From assembly GCF_965237655.1 (NCBI RefSeq), contig NZ_CBDEGB010000002.1, positions 868,001 to 932,000 of the forward strand: DNA of 64,000 bases, in the 5' to 3' direction. Every line of letters starts with the position of its first letter. Within the stretch, counting starts at the first letter, position 1. The position numbers and the translations under genes were made by a program. Under the pieces are notes generated by a model. That model searched no databases, was not told the origin of the DNA, and saw only the letters and a program-made list of their open reading frames with translations. Shown piece after piece: positions 16,972 through 25,465 of this stretch. This DNA comes from Poriferisodalis sp965237655 (GTDB lineage: Bacteria; Actinomycetota; Acidimicrobiia; Acidimicrobiales; Poriferisodalaceae).

Positions 16972-19365
16972 GTGAGTGCGAAGGGCACTGCCGGAGCCGA
17001 AGGCTCGAAGGATGCGTCGAAGTCTTCGACGCGGGGAGATTCCCAGCGCGGCCTGTCCCGGGTAGTCCGCAATGCCTTGAGCGGCCGATCTCGCGAGATC
17101 GTAGCGCTGTCGCTGTTCGCACTTGCCGTGATCTGCGGGCTTGGCCTGCTGGGCGACCGGGCGGGCGTCGTGGGCCGACTCCTCGAGAACGGGCTTGCCG
17201 TCTTGCTCGGTGTGTTCCGCTTCGCGGTGCCGATCCTGCTCATCTGGATCGGGGTGGCTCTCGCCCGCATGACGGCCTCAGAGCGCAGCGGTCGCGCCGC
17301 GTTCGGGCTGAGCTTGCTGACGGTCGCGTTCGCCGGAGCGGCGCACCTGTCGGGGTCCGCGGACGGCTTCGGACCCGAGCTCGAAGACCTGCGCCGCAGC
17401 GGGGGAGTGCTGGGCGCCGCTGTGGCCGAGCCGTTGCGACGTCTCATCGACGACCCCGCGACGTGGGCCGTGCTGCTGCTCGTGATGCTGTTCGCCGTCA
17501 TGATCGTCGGCAACGTCGGCCTCGGTCAGGTCCTGCGTTGGATGTGGACCGGCGTTGCTGCGCTCGGCCGGACGCTGAGCGGCTCTGTGTCGAAAGGCGC
17601 CCGGAGCCTGCAGCGTGTGGGCACCGATCCCGAACCGCCCTCATTCGATGCCGAGCAGTACGACTTGGACGCGACCGGTGGCGAACAGATGCCCGCAGGC
17701 GAGCTGCCGGCCGCGGAGGGGGCCCCGATTCCAGGTCTCGATCCGAGCGCCTCCGAGCCTCGCGACGTATCTTTCGAGCCGTCGCCACCTTCCTTCGTCG
17801 AGCCTCTCGGTGGAGACGTCGTACCCCCACCCGTACCGGCCGCGCGCGCGGCACCGCGGGGCACCGGGGCCGGAGGCCAACGTCCGCGCTGGAAGCTGCC
17901 CAAGCAGTCGGTGCTCAAGCGCAGCGGCACCCAGCAGTTCGACCGGGCGCAGCTGTCGGCAGGAGCCGCAGCGCTGGTGGCCGCGCTTGCGAGCCATGGC
18001 GTGGAAACGCAGGTGACCGGCTGGGAGCCAGGCCCCACCGTCACGCGTTACGAGCTGAAGCTGGGCCCGGGCGTGAAGGTGTCCCGCGTCACGGCCCTGC
18101 ACAAGGACATCGCGTATGCCATGGCGGCCGCCGATGTCCGCATCCTGGCGCCGATCCCCGGCCGTTCGGCGATCGGCATCGAGGTGCCCAACTCCGACCG
18201 CCACCTCGTCGCGCTGGGCGACATCCTGTCTTCCAAGGCGGCGGCCGATGCGATGCACCCGCTCGAAGTGGCGATGGGCAAGGACATCTCGGGGCGCGAG
18301 GTGATGCTCAACCTGGCCACGATGCCCCACGTGCTAATTGCAGGCGCTACCGGCTCGGGCAAGTCGTCGTGCATCAACTCGATCATCTCGTCGCTGTTGA
18401 TGCGGTCCACCCCCGACCAGGTGCGAATGATCCTCGTCGACCCCAAGCGGGTCGAGCTGGGTCAGTACGACGGCCTGCCCCACCTGCTGACCGCAGTGGT
18501 GACCGAACCGCGCAAGGCCGCGAACGCCCTGGCATGGGCCGTGAGGGAAATGGAGCGCCGCTACGACGTGCTGTCCGAAGCGGGCTTCCGTGACATCACC
18601 GGCTACAACGCAGCCGTGCTCGACGGAGCGCTGCACAGCAACGAGAGCGAGCTGCTCGGCCAAGACCAGCAACACGAATCGATGCCGTTCATCGTCGTGG
18701 TCGTCGACGAGCTGAACGACCTGATGATGGTGGCGGCCCGCGACGTCGAAGACTCCATCACCCGTCTGGCTCAGATGGCTCGAGCCGTCGGCGTCCACCT
18801 GGTCGTCGCAACACAGCGCCCGAGTGTGAACGTCATCACCGGTGTCATCAAAGCAAACATTCCCAGCCGGCTGGCATTCGCCGTGTCGAGCCTGGCCGAC
18901 AGCCGGGTCATCCTGGATCAGCCGGGCGCCGAGCGGCTGGTGGGCCAGGGCGACATGCTGCTGCTGTCCGCCAATTCCAGCACTCCGAGGCGCATCCAGG
19001 GCAGCTGGGTAAGCGAGTCGGAGATTGCCCACGTGGTGGCCCATTGGCGCCGGCAGGCACCCGAGGTCAGCTATGTCGAAGGCGTCGAGGGCACCGATGC
19101 GCCAGCGGGTGCGACAGGCCTTCCCGGCGGCACCACTGGCGACGCCGACGACGACGAATTGTTGCGACAGGCGATGGTCATCGTGGTGGAGACCCAACTC
19201 GGTTCTACCTCCATGCTGCAGCGCAAGCTGAAGATCGGCTTCGCCCGCGCCGGCCGGCTCATGGACCTGCTCGAGCAGCGGGGCGTTGTGGGTCCCTCGC
19301 ATGGCTCCAAGGCCCGCAATGTAATGATGACGCCAGAGGAGCTGTCCGACGCCCTCGGCGAGTGA
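16972..19365 (+). CDS. ftsK: DNA translocase FtsK/SpoIIIE
   Basis: FtsK pumps chromosomal DNA through the division septum. The 797-residue protein starts with GTG and has four transmembrane segments over about residues 45-195 (for example IVALSLFALAVICGLGLLG and AVLLLVMLFAVMIVG), then a Pro-rich linker and the motor. Walker A, AGATGSGKSS, is near residue 460 and Walker B, FIVVVVDELNDLMM, near 580. The TQRPSVNVITG segment follows. The C-terminal gamma domain (QLGSTSMLQRKLKIGFARAGRLMDLLEQRGVVGP) recognises orienting DNA sequences. It converges with the P450 gene after 25 bases containing a GGCGCC pair. Confidence 0.96.
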   Translation: MSAKGTAGAEGSKDASKSSTRGDSQRGLSRVVRNALSGRSREIVALSLFALAVICGLGLLGDRAGVVGRLLENGLAVLLGVFRFAVPILLIWIGVALARMTASERSGRAAFGLSLLTVAFAGAAHLSGSADGFGPELEDLRRSGGVLGAAVAEPLRRLIDDPATWAVLLLVMLFAVMIVGNVGLGQVLRWMWTGVAALGRTLSGSVSKGARSLQRVGTDPEPPSFDAEQYDLDATGGEQMPAGELPAAEGAPIPGLDPSASEPRDVSFEPSPPSFVEPLGGDVVPPPVPAARAAPRGTGAGGQRPRWKLPKQSVLKRSGTQQFDRAQLSAGAAALVAALASHGVETQVTGWEPGPTVTRYELKLGPGVKVSRVTALHKDIAYAMAAADVRILAPIPGRSAIGIEVPNSDRHLVALGDILSSKAAADAMHPLEVAMGKDISGREVMLNLATMPHVLIAGATGSGKSSCINSIISSLLMRSTPDQVRMILVDPKRVELGQYDGLPHLLTAVVTEPRKAANALAWAVREMERRYDVLSEAGFRDITGYNAAVLDGALHSNESELLGQDQQHESMPFIVVVVDELNDLMMVAARDVEDSITRLAQMARAVGVHLVVATQRPSVNVITGVIKANIPSRLAFAVSSLADSRVILDQPGAERLVGQGDMLLLSANSSTPRRIQGSWVSESEIAHVVAHWRRQAPEVSYVEGVEGTDAPAGATGLPGGTTGDADDDELLRQAMVIVVETQLGSTSMLQRKLKIGFARAGRLMDLLEQRGVVGPSHGSKARNVMMTPEELSDALGE

Positions 19366-19390
19366 GGCGCCAGCGGAGGCGCCCTGAAGC

Positions 19391-20629
19391 TCAGATGCCG
19401 ACGCGGATCTGCAGGTTGCGGGGGCCGCGTACCTGCACGCCGCCCCATTCCACTCCGCCGCGGCCGACGTCGGTGGCGAGTTCGAATTTCGGGAACCGCT
19501 CCAGCCACTCCTCGATGGCGACCTTGAGTTCCATGCGGGCCAGATTTGAGCCCAGGCATCGGTGGATGCCCAGCCCGAAGGCGAAGTGCCGATTCTCGGC
19601 CCGGTCGATGATGACCTCATCGGGACGGTCGAACTTCGACGGATCGCGATTGCCAGCCCCGAATGGCAGCAGCACCTTGTCGCCATGAGCGACCGGGCAG
19701 CCGCCGACCTGTGCATCGTCGGTGGCAGTGACCCGGGCCATCGTCACCGGCGCGTAGGCCCGCAGGAACTCCTCGATGGCGGTGGGAATGAGCTCGGGTT
19801 CCGCCACCAGCCGTTCACGGTCGGAAGGGTGCATGGCCAAGTGCATCAAGCTGGCCGAGATCGAGCTCCACGTGGTGTCGATACCGGCCAAGAGCAGCAG
19901 GAAGCTGGCACCGGTGATGTGGTGGTTCGCCAGCGGGTCGCCGTTTGGCAGCCGCATGTCGAGCAGCTTTGACGGCAAATCGTCTGCCCGTTCCTGCCTC
20001 CGCTCGTCGGTGAGCTCGCCGAAGTACTGGAGCACTTCGCGTGTGGCGTTTGCTCGCCGGTCGAACTCGTCGCCCTTGGACTGCAGCACGTCGACGGCCC
20101 AGCGGGTGAAGTCCGGCTCGTCGGACTCGGGCAGCCCCAGGATGCGGGCGATGACCCGGACCGGAATGTGCTTGGAGTAGGTGTCGGCCGCGTCAGTGAC
20201 CCCTGAGCGACCCTCGTCCGCACCAGTTTCTGCAGCGATCGCATCGATGCGCTCCCGCGCAATGCTGCGGGTGACCTCCACCATGTCTTCGACGGCCTTG
20301 GGCCCGAAGAACGGCAGCAGCAGCCGTCGGGCGTCGGTATGGAACGGCGGGTCTGAGGTGATCGGCGGGGCGGTGAGCAGCCCGACGCCTTCGGGTGTGG
20401 GCGCCACGGCGATGTCACGGGAGCTGAAGTTCTCGGTGTCGTAGGCGATTGCGGCGATGTCGTCCCAGGTGGTGGGCATCCAGTGCCCGCCGTTGTGGCT
20501 GCTGTGAGCCACCGGGCACTCTGGGCGCAGATCGTCCCAGACGTCAGCAGCGCCTTGGATGTACTCGTCGCTGTAGACGTCGAAGTCCCGTTCTACCGAA
20601 GAGCTGTCGATGTCGGCAGTCGTGCTCAT
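19391..20629 (-). CDS. Cytochrome P450
   Basis: This is a soluble bacterial P450 monooxygenase of about 412 residues. The start at 20629 is preceded by AAGGGAG at good spacing; upstream extension is non-homologous. The I-helix motif is AGIDTTWS near residue 245. The K-helix ExxR is EEFLR near 290. The heme loop FGLGIHRCLGSNLARMEL carries the axial Cys near residue 358. The N-terminal pattern VYSDEYIQGAADVWDDLRPECPVAHS resembles actinobacterial P450s of steroid, terpene or aromatic metabolism. The MBL hydrolase gene is divergent from it across a 114-base spacer. The redox partner and substrate are not evident here. Confidence 0.93.
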   Translation of the reverse strand: MSTTADIDSSSVERDFDVYSDEYIQGAADVWDDLRPECPVAHSSHNGGHWMPTTWDDIAAIAYDTENFSSRDIAVAPTPEGVGLLTAPPITSDPPFHTDARRLLLPFFGPKAVEDMVEVTRSIARERIDAIAAETGADEGRSGVTDAADTYSKHIPVRVIARILGLPESDEPDFTRWAVDVLQSKGDEFDRRANATREVLQYFGELTDERRQERADDLPSKLLDMRLPNGDPLANHHITGASFLLLLAGIDTTWSSISASLMHLAMHPSDRERLVAEPELIPTAIEEFLRAYAPVTMARVTATDDAQVGGCPVAHGDKVLLPFGAGNRDPSKFDRPDEVIIDRAENRHFAFGLGIHRCLGSNLARMELKVAIEEWLERFPKFELATDVGRGGVEWGGVQVRGPRNLQIRVGI

Positions 20630-20743
20630 GGCGGCTCCCTTGAGTCCCTGCGGGCGCGATCCGAGGCGCTCCCCAGCGTAGGCGACGGGTTCTACGCTTC
20701 GCCGTAGTAGCGGAGCCTGTTCGCCGGGATCCGAGGAGGTCAC

Positions 20744-21679
20744 ATGTCGGGACATGCAGCAGTCGAGGCAGCGCAGCTCAGCGAGGTGGCACCGGGCGTG
20801 TACAGCTACGTGCAGCCTGACGGCACCTGGTTCATCAACAACATGGGGTTCGTGGTGGGCTCCCGCAGCGTCGTGTCCATCGACGCCACCTCCACCGAGC
20901 GCCGCACGCGCGCCTACCTCGATGCCATCGCGTCGGTGACCCCCAACCCGGTGACGATCCTGGTCAACACGCACCACCACGCCGATCACACCCACGGCAA
21001 CTACCTCTTTGCTGACGCCACGGTGGTGTCGCACACGGCGTGCCGCGAGGTGATGGTGGCGGCAGGGATACCCGACTACAGCGCAGTGTTTCCTGGCGTG
21101 GACTGGGGGGACCTGAGCTTCCGGGCGCCCGATGTGACCTTCGAGGGCTCGACCGTGCTGCACCTCGACGACCGGCGTATCGAGCTGTCGGACCTGGGCT
21201 TCGTGGCGCACACCAACGGTGACATCCTGGCGTGGCTGCCCGATTGCCGAACGTTGTTCTGCGGCGACCTGATCTTCCACGGGGGTACGCCGTTCGCGCT
21301 GTTCGGCTCGGTGTCGGGGACGCTGGACGCCCTCGATGTCATCGAGGGCTACGGCGCCGAGGTGATCGTGCCGGGCCACGGTCCGCACTTCGGCGGCGAC
21401 GACATTGAGCGGGTCCTCGGTGAACAGCGCTCGTACCTGCGCTTCGTGCAGGACTGCGCGGCTGAGGGGATCGCAACCGGCCGCTCACCGCTGGAGCAGG
21501 CACAAGCAAGCGACCTCGGGTCACATGCCCACTACACAGATCCTGAGCGCCTTGCGGGCAACCTCCACGTGGCCTACCGAGAGGCCGCCCCCGGCAGCTA
21601 CGAATTCCCGGGCGTCGAACGGGCGATCATGGACATGGTCGCCTACAACGGCGGCGCCATGCCCCGCTGCCTGGCATAA
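20744..21679 (+). CDS. MBL-fold metallo-hydrolase
   Basis: The 311-residue protein has the zinc motif THHHADHTHGN near residues 85-95, a CGDLIF strand with the bridging Asp near 170, and the final HGPHFGG His near 205. It is a metallo-beta-lactamase-fold hydrolase of the broad family that includes alkyl sulfatase-like and glyoxalase-II-like enzymes; the substrate is unknown. A ribosome site GAGGAGG precedes the ATG. The last 38 coding bases (VAYNGGAMPRCL) are repeated perfectly just after the gene, and a diverged copy occurs at 23576. Confidence 0.88.
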   Translation: MSGHAAVEAAQLSEVAPGVYSYVQPDGTWFINNMGFVVGSRSVVSIDATSTERRTRAYLDAIASVTPNPVTILVNTHHHADHTHGNYLFADATVVSHTACREVMVAAGIPDYSAVFPGVDWGDLSFRAPDVTFEGSTVLHLDDRRIELSDLGFVAHTNGDILAWLPDCRTLFCGDLIFHGGTPFALFGSVSGTLDALDVIEGYGAEVIVPGHGPHFGGDDIERVLGEQRSYLRFVQDCAAEGIATGRSPLEQAQASDLGSHAHYTDPERLAGNLHVAYREAAPGSYEFPGVERAIMDMVAYNGGAMPRCLA

Positions 21680-21752
21680 GAGTCGCCGTCGGCAGGAGGC
21701 GACCCATCAGACACGTCGCCTACAACGGCGGCGCCATGCCCCGCTGCCTGGC
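21638..21752. repeat. Perfect 38-bp direct repeat of the MBL gene 3' end
   Basis: Bases 21638-21675 (the end of the MBL gene) recur identically at 21715-21752, separated by 39 bases. The second copy lies immediately before the 3' end of the convergent SMP-30 gene. It again keeps the reading VAYNGGAMPRCLA followed by a stop. Confidence 0.95.
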
Positions 21753-22676
21753 CTAGAAGGGGAGCTTCAAGCCGGGGCGGGGCCAGTCGCCGACGGCGAG
21801 GCGGCCTGTGCTTGACAGGGTGACGTACGCAGTGCGCATGTCATCGCCGCCGAAGCAGATGTTGGTGGTGGCGGAGTCGTCGGTGGGAGCGAATTCGAGT
21901 TCTTCGCCGTCGCGCGTGAAGGTGGTGATGCCCCCGGTGAGAATCGTCGCCACGCTCACGTTGCCTTCTGCGTCCATCGCCAGCGAGTCGAAGTACTTGC
22001 GGCCGGCGGGTCGCGCCAGGAACCAGCCCCGTGATGGCACGCCAGCGGCCACCTTGCCCGGCCCTTCGAGGTCGAACGCGAACATGGCGCCCTGGAAGGT
22101 CTCGGCAACATAGACGCGGTCTTCTTCTGGGGAGATGCCGACGCCGTTCGGCCCGTCCATCGGGAAGACGATCTCCTCGATATGGCTGCCGTCCGCCTTG
22201 GCGTAGTACAGCCCGCCGCGGTCACGGTCACGCTCGCGGGTCTTGCCGTGGTCGGTGAACCAGAAGCCGCCGGTGGAGTCGAACATGATGTCGTTCGGCC
22301 CCTTGAGCGAAACGCCGTTCACATCGGCGTAGAGGATGTCCACCTCGCCCGTTTCGAGGTCGATGCGTTCGATCCGTCCGGTGGTGTAATCCGCCGCCAC
22401 CTCGCCGGGGACCGTGCGGCCGCGGACCGTGATCCACTCGAAGCCGCCGTTGTTGCATACGTACAGCGCACCGTCAGGACCGAGTGCTGCACCGTTCGGC
22501 CCGCCGCCGGGCGTGGCAAGGATGTCCTTGCGACCATCGGACACATCGACACGGGTGATAGTGCCACGCCCGATCTCGACTACGGCCACCGAGCCGTCGG
22601 GCAGCACTACCGGTCCTTCAGGGAAGATCAGACCGTCGGTGATGGTCTCGAAATGATCAGGTCCGAAGAAGCTCAT
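21753..22676 (-). CDS. SMP-30/gluconolactonase/LRE family protein
   Basis: The 307-residue beta-propeller is of the senescence-marker/lactonase family. The typical segments are FPEGPVVLPDGSVAVVEI, GGGPNGAALGPDGALYVCNNGG, LKGPNDIMFDSTGGFWFTDHG, DGPNGVGISPEEDRVYVAET and the final FGGDDMRTAYVTLSSTGRL. The conserved Glu, Asn and Asp residues that bind the divalent cation are in place (Glu in FPEGP, Asn in GPND, Asn in GPNG). It probably hydrolyses a sugar or other lactone. A second member is encoded at 40042-40881. Confidence 0.9.
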   Translation of the reverse strand: MSFFGPDHFETITDGLIFPEGPVVLPDGSVAVVEIGRGTITRVDVSDGRKDILATPGGGPNGAALGPDGALYVCNNGGFEWITVRGRTVPGEVAADYTTGRIERIDLETGEVDILYADVNGVSLKGPNDIMFDSTGGFWFTDHGKTRERDRDRGGLYYAKADGSHIEEIVFPMDGPNGVGISPEEDRVYVAETFQGAMFAFDLEGPGKVAAGVPSRGWFLARPAGRKYFDSLAMDAEGNVSVATILTGGITTFTRDGEELEFAPTDDSATTNICFGGDDMRTAYVTLSSTGRLAVGDWPRPGLKLPF

Positions 22677-22717
22677 AGCCGCCGACGCTACTGCGCGCCG
22701 CCGGGTCGGCGAAGGGC

Positions 22718-23116
22718 TCAGCGCGCCGAGATCGGCACCCAGACGAGGCCGTCGATGTGCTCGAAGTGCCGGTCTGCTGAGACAAGGTCTGCGCCGGTCT
22801 CCATGGCGTGTGCGGCAATCCAGACGTCGTTCGTCGGGATAGGGCGGCCCTTGGCCTTCAAGGCTGCGGCGATTCGCGAATAGCGGTCGGCGGTTGTTTG
22901 ACCCACCTCGACAAGTGTCGAATAGGGGCTCTCGAGAAAGGAGCGCAGATCCGCGGCATTCCGCTCGAAACGCGATCCCGCCCGGAAGCCATACATCAAT
23001 TCGCCAACCACAATGGCAGAGAACAGCAACTCCGCGGCATTTCGCACCAGCTCCGCAGCGCGTTCGTGTCCTCGCATGAGCAGCGAGTACGCGTTGGAGT
23101 CCAGGAGGAGCCTCAC
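22718..23116 (-). CDS. vapC: VapC-type PIN-domain toxin
   Basis: The 132-residue PIN RNase has the four acidic positions: LLLDSN near residue 6, IVVGELMYG near 40, TNDVWIAAHA near 98, and LVSADRHFEHI near 117. VapC toxins cleave tRNA or rRNA and are blocked by the cognate VapB. Its start overlaps the end of vapB by four bases (ATGA), which is typical for the pair. It lies at the edge of the accessory island. Confidence 0.93.
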   Translation of the reverse strand: MRLLLDSNAYSLLMRGHERAAELVRNAAELLFSAIVVGELMYGFRAGSRFERNAADLRSFLESPYSTLVEVGQTTADRYSRIAAALKAKGRPIPTNDVWIAAHAMETGADLVSADRHFEHIDGLVWVPISAR

Positions 23117-23376
23117 GCCCAGGAGGCCTCGTCGACGGTCTCGAAATCCGCGAGCGCCAGGTCGATCTCGTCGGCTTCAGCCGGCGTCCAGCTACCGATC
23201 AGTCGGTCGAGCGATGTGCCGACCGTGTGGGCTCGTTCTGCGCCCTCAGACAGACCCGCTCCTTTTCGGAGCAATCTCAGCGCAGCCTTGTTCAACGACA
23301 CGCCCTCGCGTTGCGCGAGACGACGCATTGCAGCTTCGAGGTCGTCTTCAAATCCGCGAACGGTGAGTTGGTCCAT
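23113..23376 (-). CDS. vapB: VapB-like ribbon-helix-helix antitoxin
   Basis: The 87-residue protein begins MDQLTVRGFEDDLEAAMRRLAQREGVSLNKAALRLLRKGAGL, a classic RHH DNA-binding domain. Its C-terminus (SLDRLIGSWTPAEADEIDLALADFETVDEASW) would wrap the PIN toxin. The start at 23376 is preferred over a GTG or ATG 21 bases upstream because the RHH strand then begins at once. The operator-like palindrome lies 38 bases upstream. A decayed copy of its C-terminal coding sequence is at 23507-23563. Confidence 0.9.
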   Translation of the reverse strand: MDQLTVRGFEDDLEAAMRRLAQREGVSLNKAALRLLRKGAGLSEGAERAHTVGTSLDRLIGSWTPAEADEIDLALADFETVDEASWA

Positions 23377-23413
23377 TGCGCACCTCCGCCATGACAAGAA
23401 TGCGATTCAGATA

Positions 23414-23442
23414 TGACTCAATATGCATCATATACTGAGTCA
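23414..23442. promoter_or_regulatory. Nested palindrome, probable VapBC operator
   Basis: Outer arms TGACTCA and TGAGTCA enclose an inner ATATG-CAT-CATAT palindrome. The segment is strikingly AT-rich and lies upstream of vapB where promoter and autoregulation would be expected. Binding by the RHH antitoxin is inferred. Confidence 0.65.
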
Positions 23443-23506
23443 AAACAGTCGTGCGGCAGACGCTGCGTCTCGATGTTCCCGAGCTGCTCTTTCGCAGTGC
23501 CTTTCC

Positions 23507-23563
23507 TCAACCGGCTTCAACCGGCGTCCAGCTGCCGATCAGACGGTCGAGCGAAGCCCCGAC
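23507..23563 (-). pseudogene. Relic of a second VapB C-terminus
   Basis: On the minus strand this reads VGASLDRLIGSWTPVEAG followed by TGA, nearly identical to VGTSLDRLIGSWTPAEA of the intact vapB at 23113-23376. No RHH part or start precedes it. It is a leftover of a duplicated or replaced antitoxin gene. Confidence 0.75.
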
Positions 23564-23575
23564 AGCAACGGGACG

Positions 23576-23638
23576 GTCGCCTACAGCGATGCCACCATGC
23601 CCCGATGCCCGGCGTCGATCTTGCAGGTGATGCGCTAG
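23576..23638 (+). pseudogene. Relic of an MBL-hydrolase 3' end
   Basis: In the plus strand this reads VAYSDATMPRCPASILQVMR then TAG. The first 38 bases match the 3' end of the MBL gene (21638-21675) at 31 positions. It is either a diverged third copy of that repeat or the tail of a lost paralogue. Its stop overlaps the stop of abiEii on the other strand. Confidence 0.65.
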
Positions 23639-24582
23639 AACTCGACCAAGTAACGAGGAACAAAGGTCTCGGGTTCGATGCTGATGCCACGGATGCGGTC
23701 GACTCGATAGGAACGCGTCAGGCCCCGATCGTTGACTAAGTACAGCAGCAGATTCCCGTCTTGTGATCGGCGGAATGAGTACGGCTCCACCTTCCGGGGC
23801 CCGATTCGGCCGTTGCTGGCGACGTAGTCAATTGTGATCCTGAGACGATTAGCACCTGCAAATCGAATCAGCTCGATCGGCGACCCGGTTCGCCACGTCG
23901 TCATGTGGCGTGCCGGCCGCCAATCTGAAGCTGTCTCGATGCCGACATGCGAGCACTTGGCTTGCAAGATGCTCGCAACGTCGTTGGCGCGTCCGATCAG
24001 ACTCGGGTGCCGATGCGTGTGGACAACGTCGTAGAGGTCGCGGGGACGGCATCGCTCGGCCAGCGCTCGGAGTTTTTCTCCGAGAAGTTCGGGCAGCGAA
24101 TAGCACAACACATCGGTAAGGCGATCGGTGGCGCCTCCGAGATCGACATCGCTGAACGGATGGATCACGGGACGATGCGCGAGCCCCCGGACGATTACCT
24201 CGTCGGCCGTGAGGTCGAACTTCACCTTCTGGGGCGTCGGCATTCCGAGTGGACCTACGTACGCGATGCGGCCTTCGATTGTCGGGCTTCCCCTCTTGTT
24301 CTTTCGAGTGCGAAAGGAGCGTTCATCCAGGATGAGCTGTAAGCCAGACTCGTTGATCGTCCGCTCGGCGATCTCGCCGAAGGTGTCGCGTAGCAAGGAA
24401 GCATCTAGATCGGCCTCTGACACCGTGAAATCGAGGTCCTCGGAGAACCGGTGCGTCTCAAACCAGCACTTGCGCAGACACGTGCCCCCCTTGAACGCCC
24501 CTGACCTCGTGACTGGGTGTTGGGTAATGCCAGCGAGCATCCAGCCGAGGGCGTAGTCCTTCTCAACCACATTCTGAGCCAA
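23635..24582 (-). pseudogene. AbiEii-type nucleotidyltransferase toxin, 5' end cut off by IS21
   Basis: The toxin of type IV AbiE systems is a nucleotidyltransferase-like protein. The remaining 315 residues show KGGTCLRKCWFETHRFSEDLDF near residues 30-52 (the GG...D-x-D-type NTP site) and LLGEKLRALAERCRPRDLYDVVHTHRH near 170-195, as in the family. The first 10 codons lie beyond the IS element at 27140-27171. Removing the IS and one target copy restores a 330-codon frame. In the present arrangement a TGA from the IS end closes the frame upstream, and only a TTG at 24582 could start translation, so activity is possible but unproven. The abiEi partner is on the far side of the IS. Confidence 0.82.
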
Positions 24583-24595
24583 TTGCCACTCGGCG

Positions 24596-24601
24596 CCCGT
24601 G
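24596..24601. repeat. IS21 target-site duplication, left copy
   Basis: CCCGTG directly abuts the TGTC end of the element and matches 27140-27145 perfectly. Confidence 0.85.
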
Positions 24602-24700
24602 TGTCAAGGGCCAGTGGGATCTGCCCAGTGGCGGACAGCAGGACTGCCCGTTGGTGGCCAACAGAACTGCCCGGTGGTGGCCAGGTGTTCTGCCCGTGGG
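24602..24700. repeat. Left end of the IS21 element with repeated transposase sites
   Basis: Four CTGCCC-containing repeats spaced about 22-24 bases apart follow the terminal TGTC. IS21 transposases bind such multiple terminal repeats. The istB stop codon directly follows. Confidence 0.75.
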
Positions 24701-25465
24701 TCAGTTGGTCAGTGGCGTCACCCCCTTGCCGGCGGTGGCTTGGGTGAGGCGGATGCTGTCGCCGGCGGTCATGACGACGTGGGCGTGGTGGAGCAGCCGG
24801 TCGACGGTGGCGTTGGCGATGGTCTTGGGCATGAGTTCGTCGAACCCGGCGGGGTGAAGGTTGCTCGACAGGGCGATGGAGCGTTTCTCGTAAGCGGCGT
24901 CGACGACCCGGTAGAGCGCCTCGGCGGTCTCGGTGGTGACTGGGAGCAGGCCGATGTCGTCGATCACGATGACGTCGGAGCGCATGATCCGCCGGATGGC
25001 CTTGGCGGCGGTGTCGTCGGCGCTGTGGCGGCGCACGAGCGCGCCGAGGTGCTCGAGACTGAACCAGGACACCTTGTGGCCGGCATCGACGGCGGCCTGG
25101 CCGAGCGCTTCAAGGAAGTGCGTCTTGCCTGTGCCTGATGGTCCGCACACGACGAGGTTCTCGTGGCGGTGGATCCACTCCAGGGTGCGTAGCGCCCGCT
25201 GGGTCGGCGCCGGGATCGAGCTGACGGTTCCGTCCCAGATGTCGAAGGTCTTGCCGGTGGGGAACCCGGCCGCTTTGCGCCGGGCCCGGATTGAGGATGC
25301 TTGGCGGCCGGCGAGCTCCTCGGCCAGCAGTGCCCTCATTGCTTCGGCCGGTTCCCAGCGTTGTGCCTTGGCGGTGGCCAACAGGTCCGGTGCTGCGGCG
25401 CGCATGTGGGGTAGGCGCAGGGCGCGGAGCAAGTCGACGACCTCGTCGATCGGCGCTGGGTTCAT
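24701..25465 (-). CDS. istB: IS21 helper ATPase IstB
   Basis: This is the AAA+ ATPase that assists the IS21 transposase, about 254 residues. Walker A is GPSGTGKTHFLEAL near residue 105, Walker B is DVIVIDDIGLLP near 165, and sensor/arginine-finger segments SNLHPAGFDELMP and ATVDRLLHHAHV follow. The start at 25465 is chosen because its ATG overlaps the istA stop (ATGA) and is preceded by GGAGG; a longer start at 25489 is also open. Confidence 0.92.
   Translation of the reverse strand: MNPAPIDEVVDLLRALRLPHMRAAAPDLLATAKAQRWEPAEAMRALLAEELAGRQASSIRARRKAAGFPTGKTFDIWDGTVSSIPAPTQRALRTLEWIHRHENLVVCGPSGTGKTHFLEALGQAAVDAGHKVSWFSLEHLGALVRRHSADDTAAKAIRRIMRSDVIVIDDIGLLPVTTETAEALYRVVDAAYEKRSIALSSNLHPAGFDELMPKTIANATVDRLLHHAHVVMTAGDSIRLTQATAGKGVTPLTN

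Noticed and set aside
16797..18593. A plus-strand frame of about 600 codons overlapping ftsK
   Set aside because: Very Arg-rich and in a different frame from the FtsK motor motifs; a shadow.
19366..19390. GGCGCC pair between ftsK and P450 as a terminator
   Set aside because: Only six-base self-complementary words with a short spacer and no T-run; too weak to call.
21248..21258. GAACGTTGTTC as an SOS box
   Set aside because: The spacer is 3 bases and the site is inside the MBL coding sequence.
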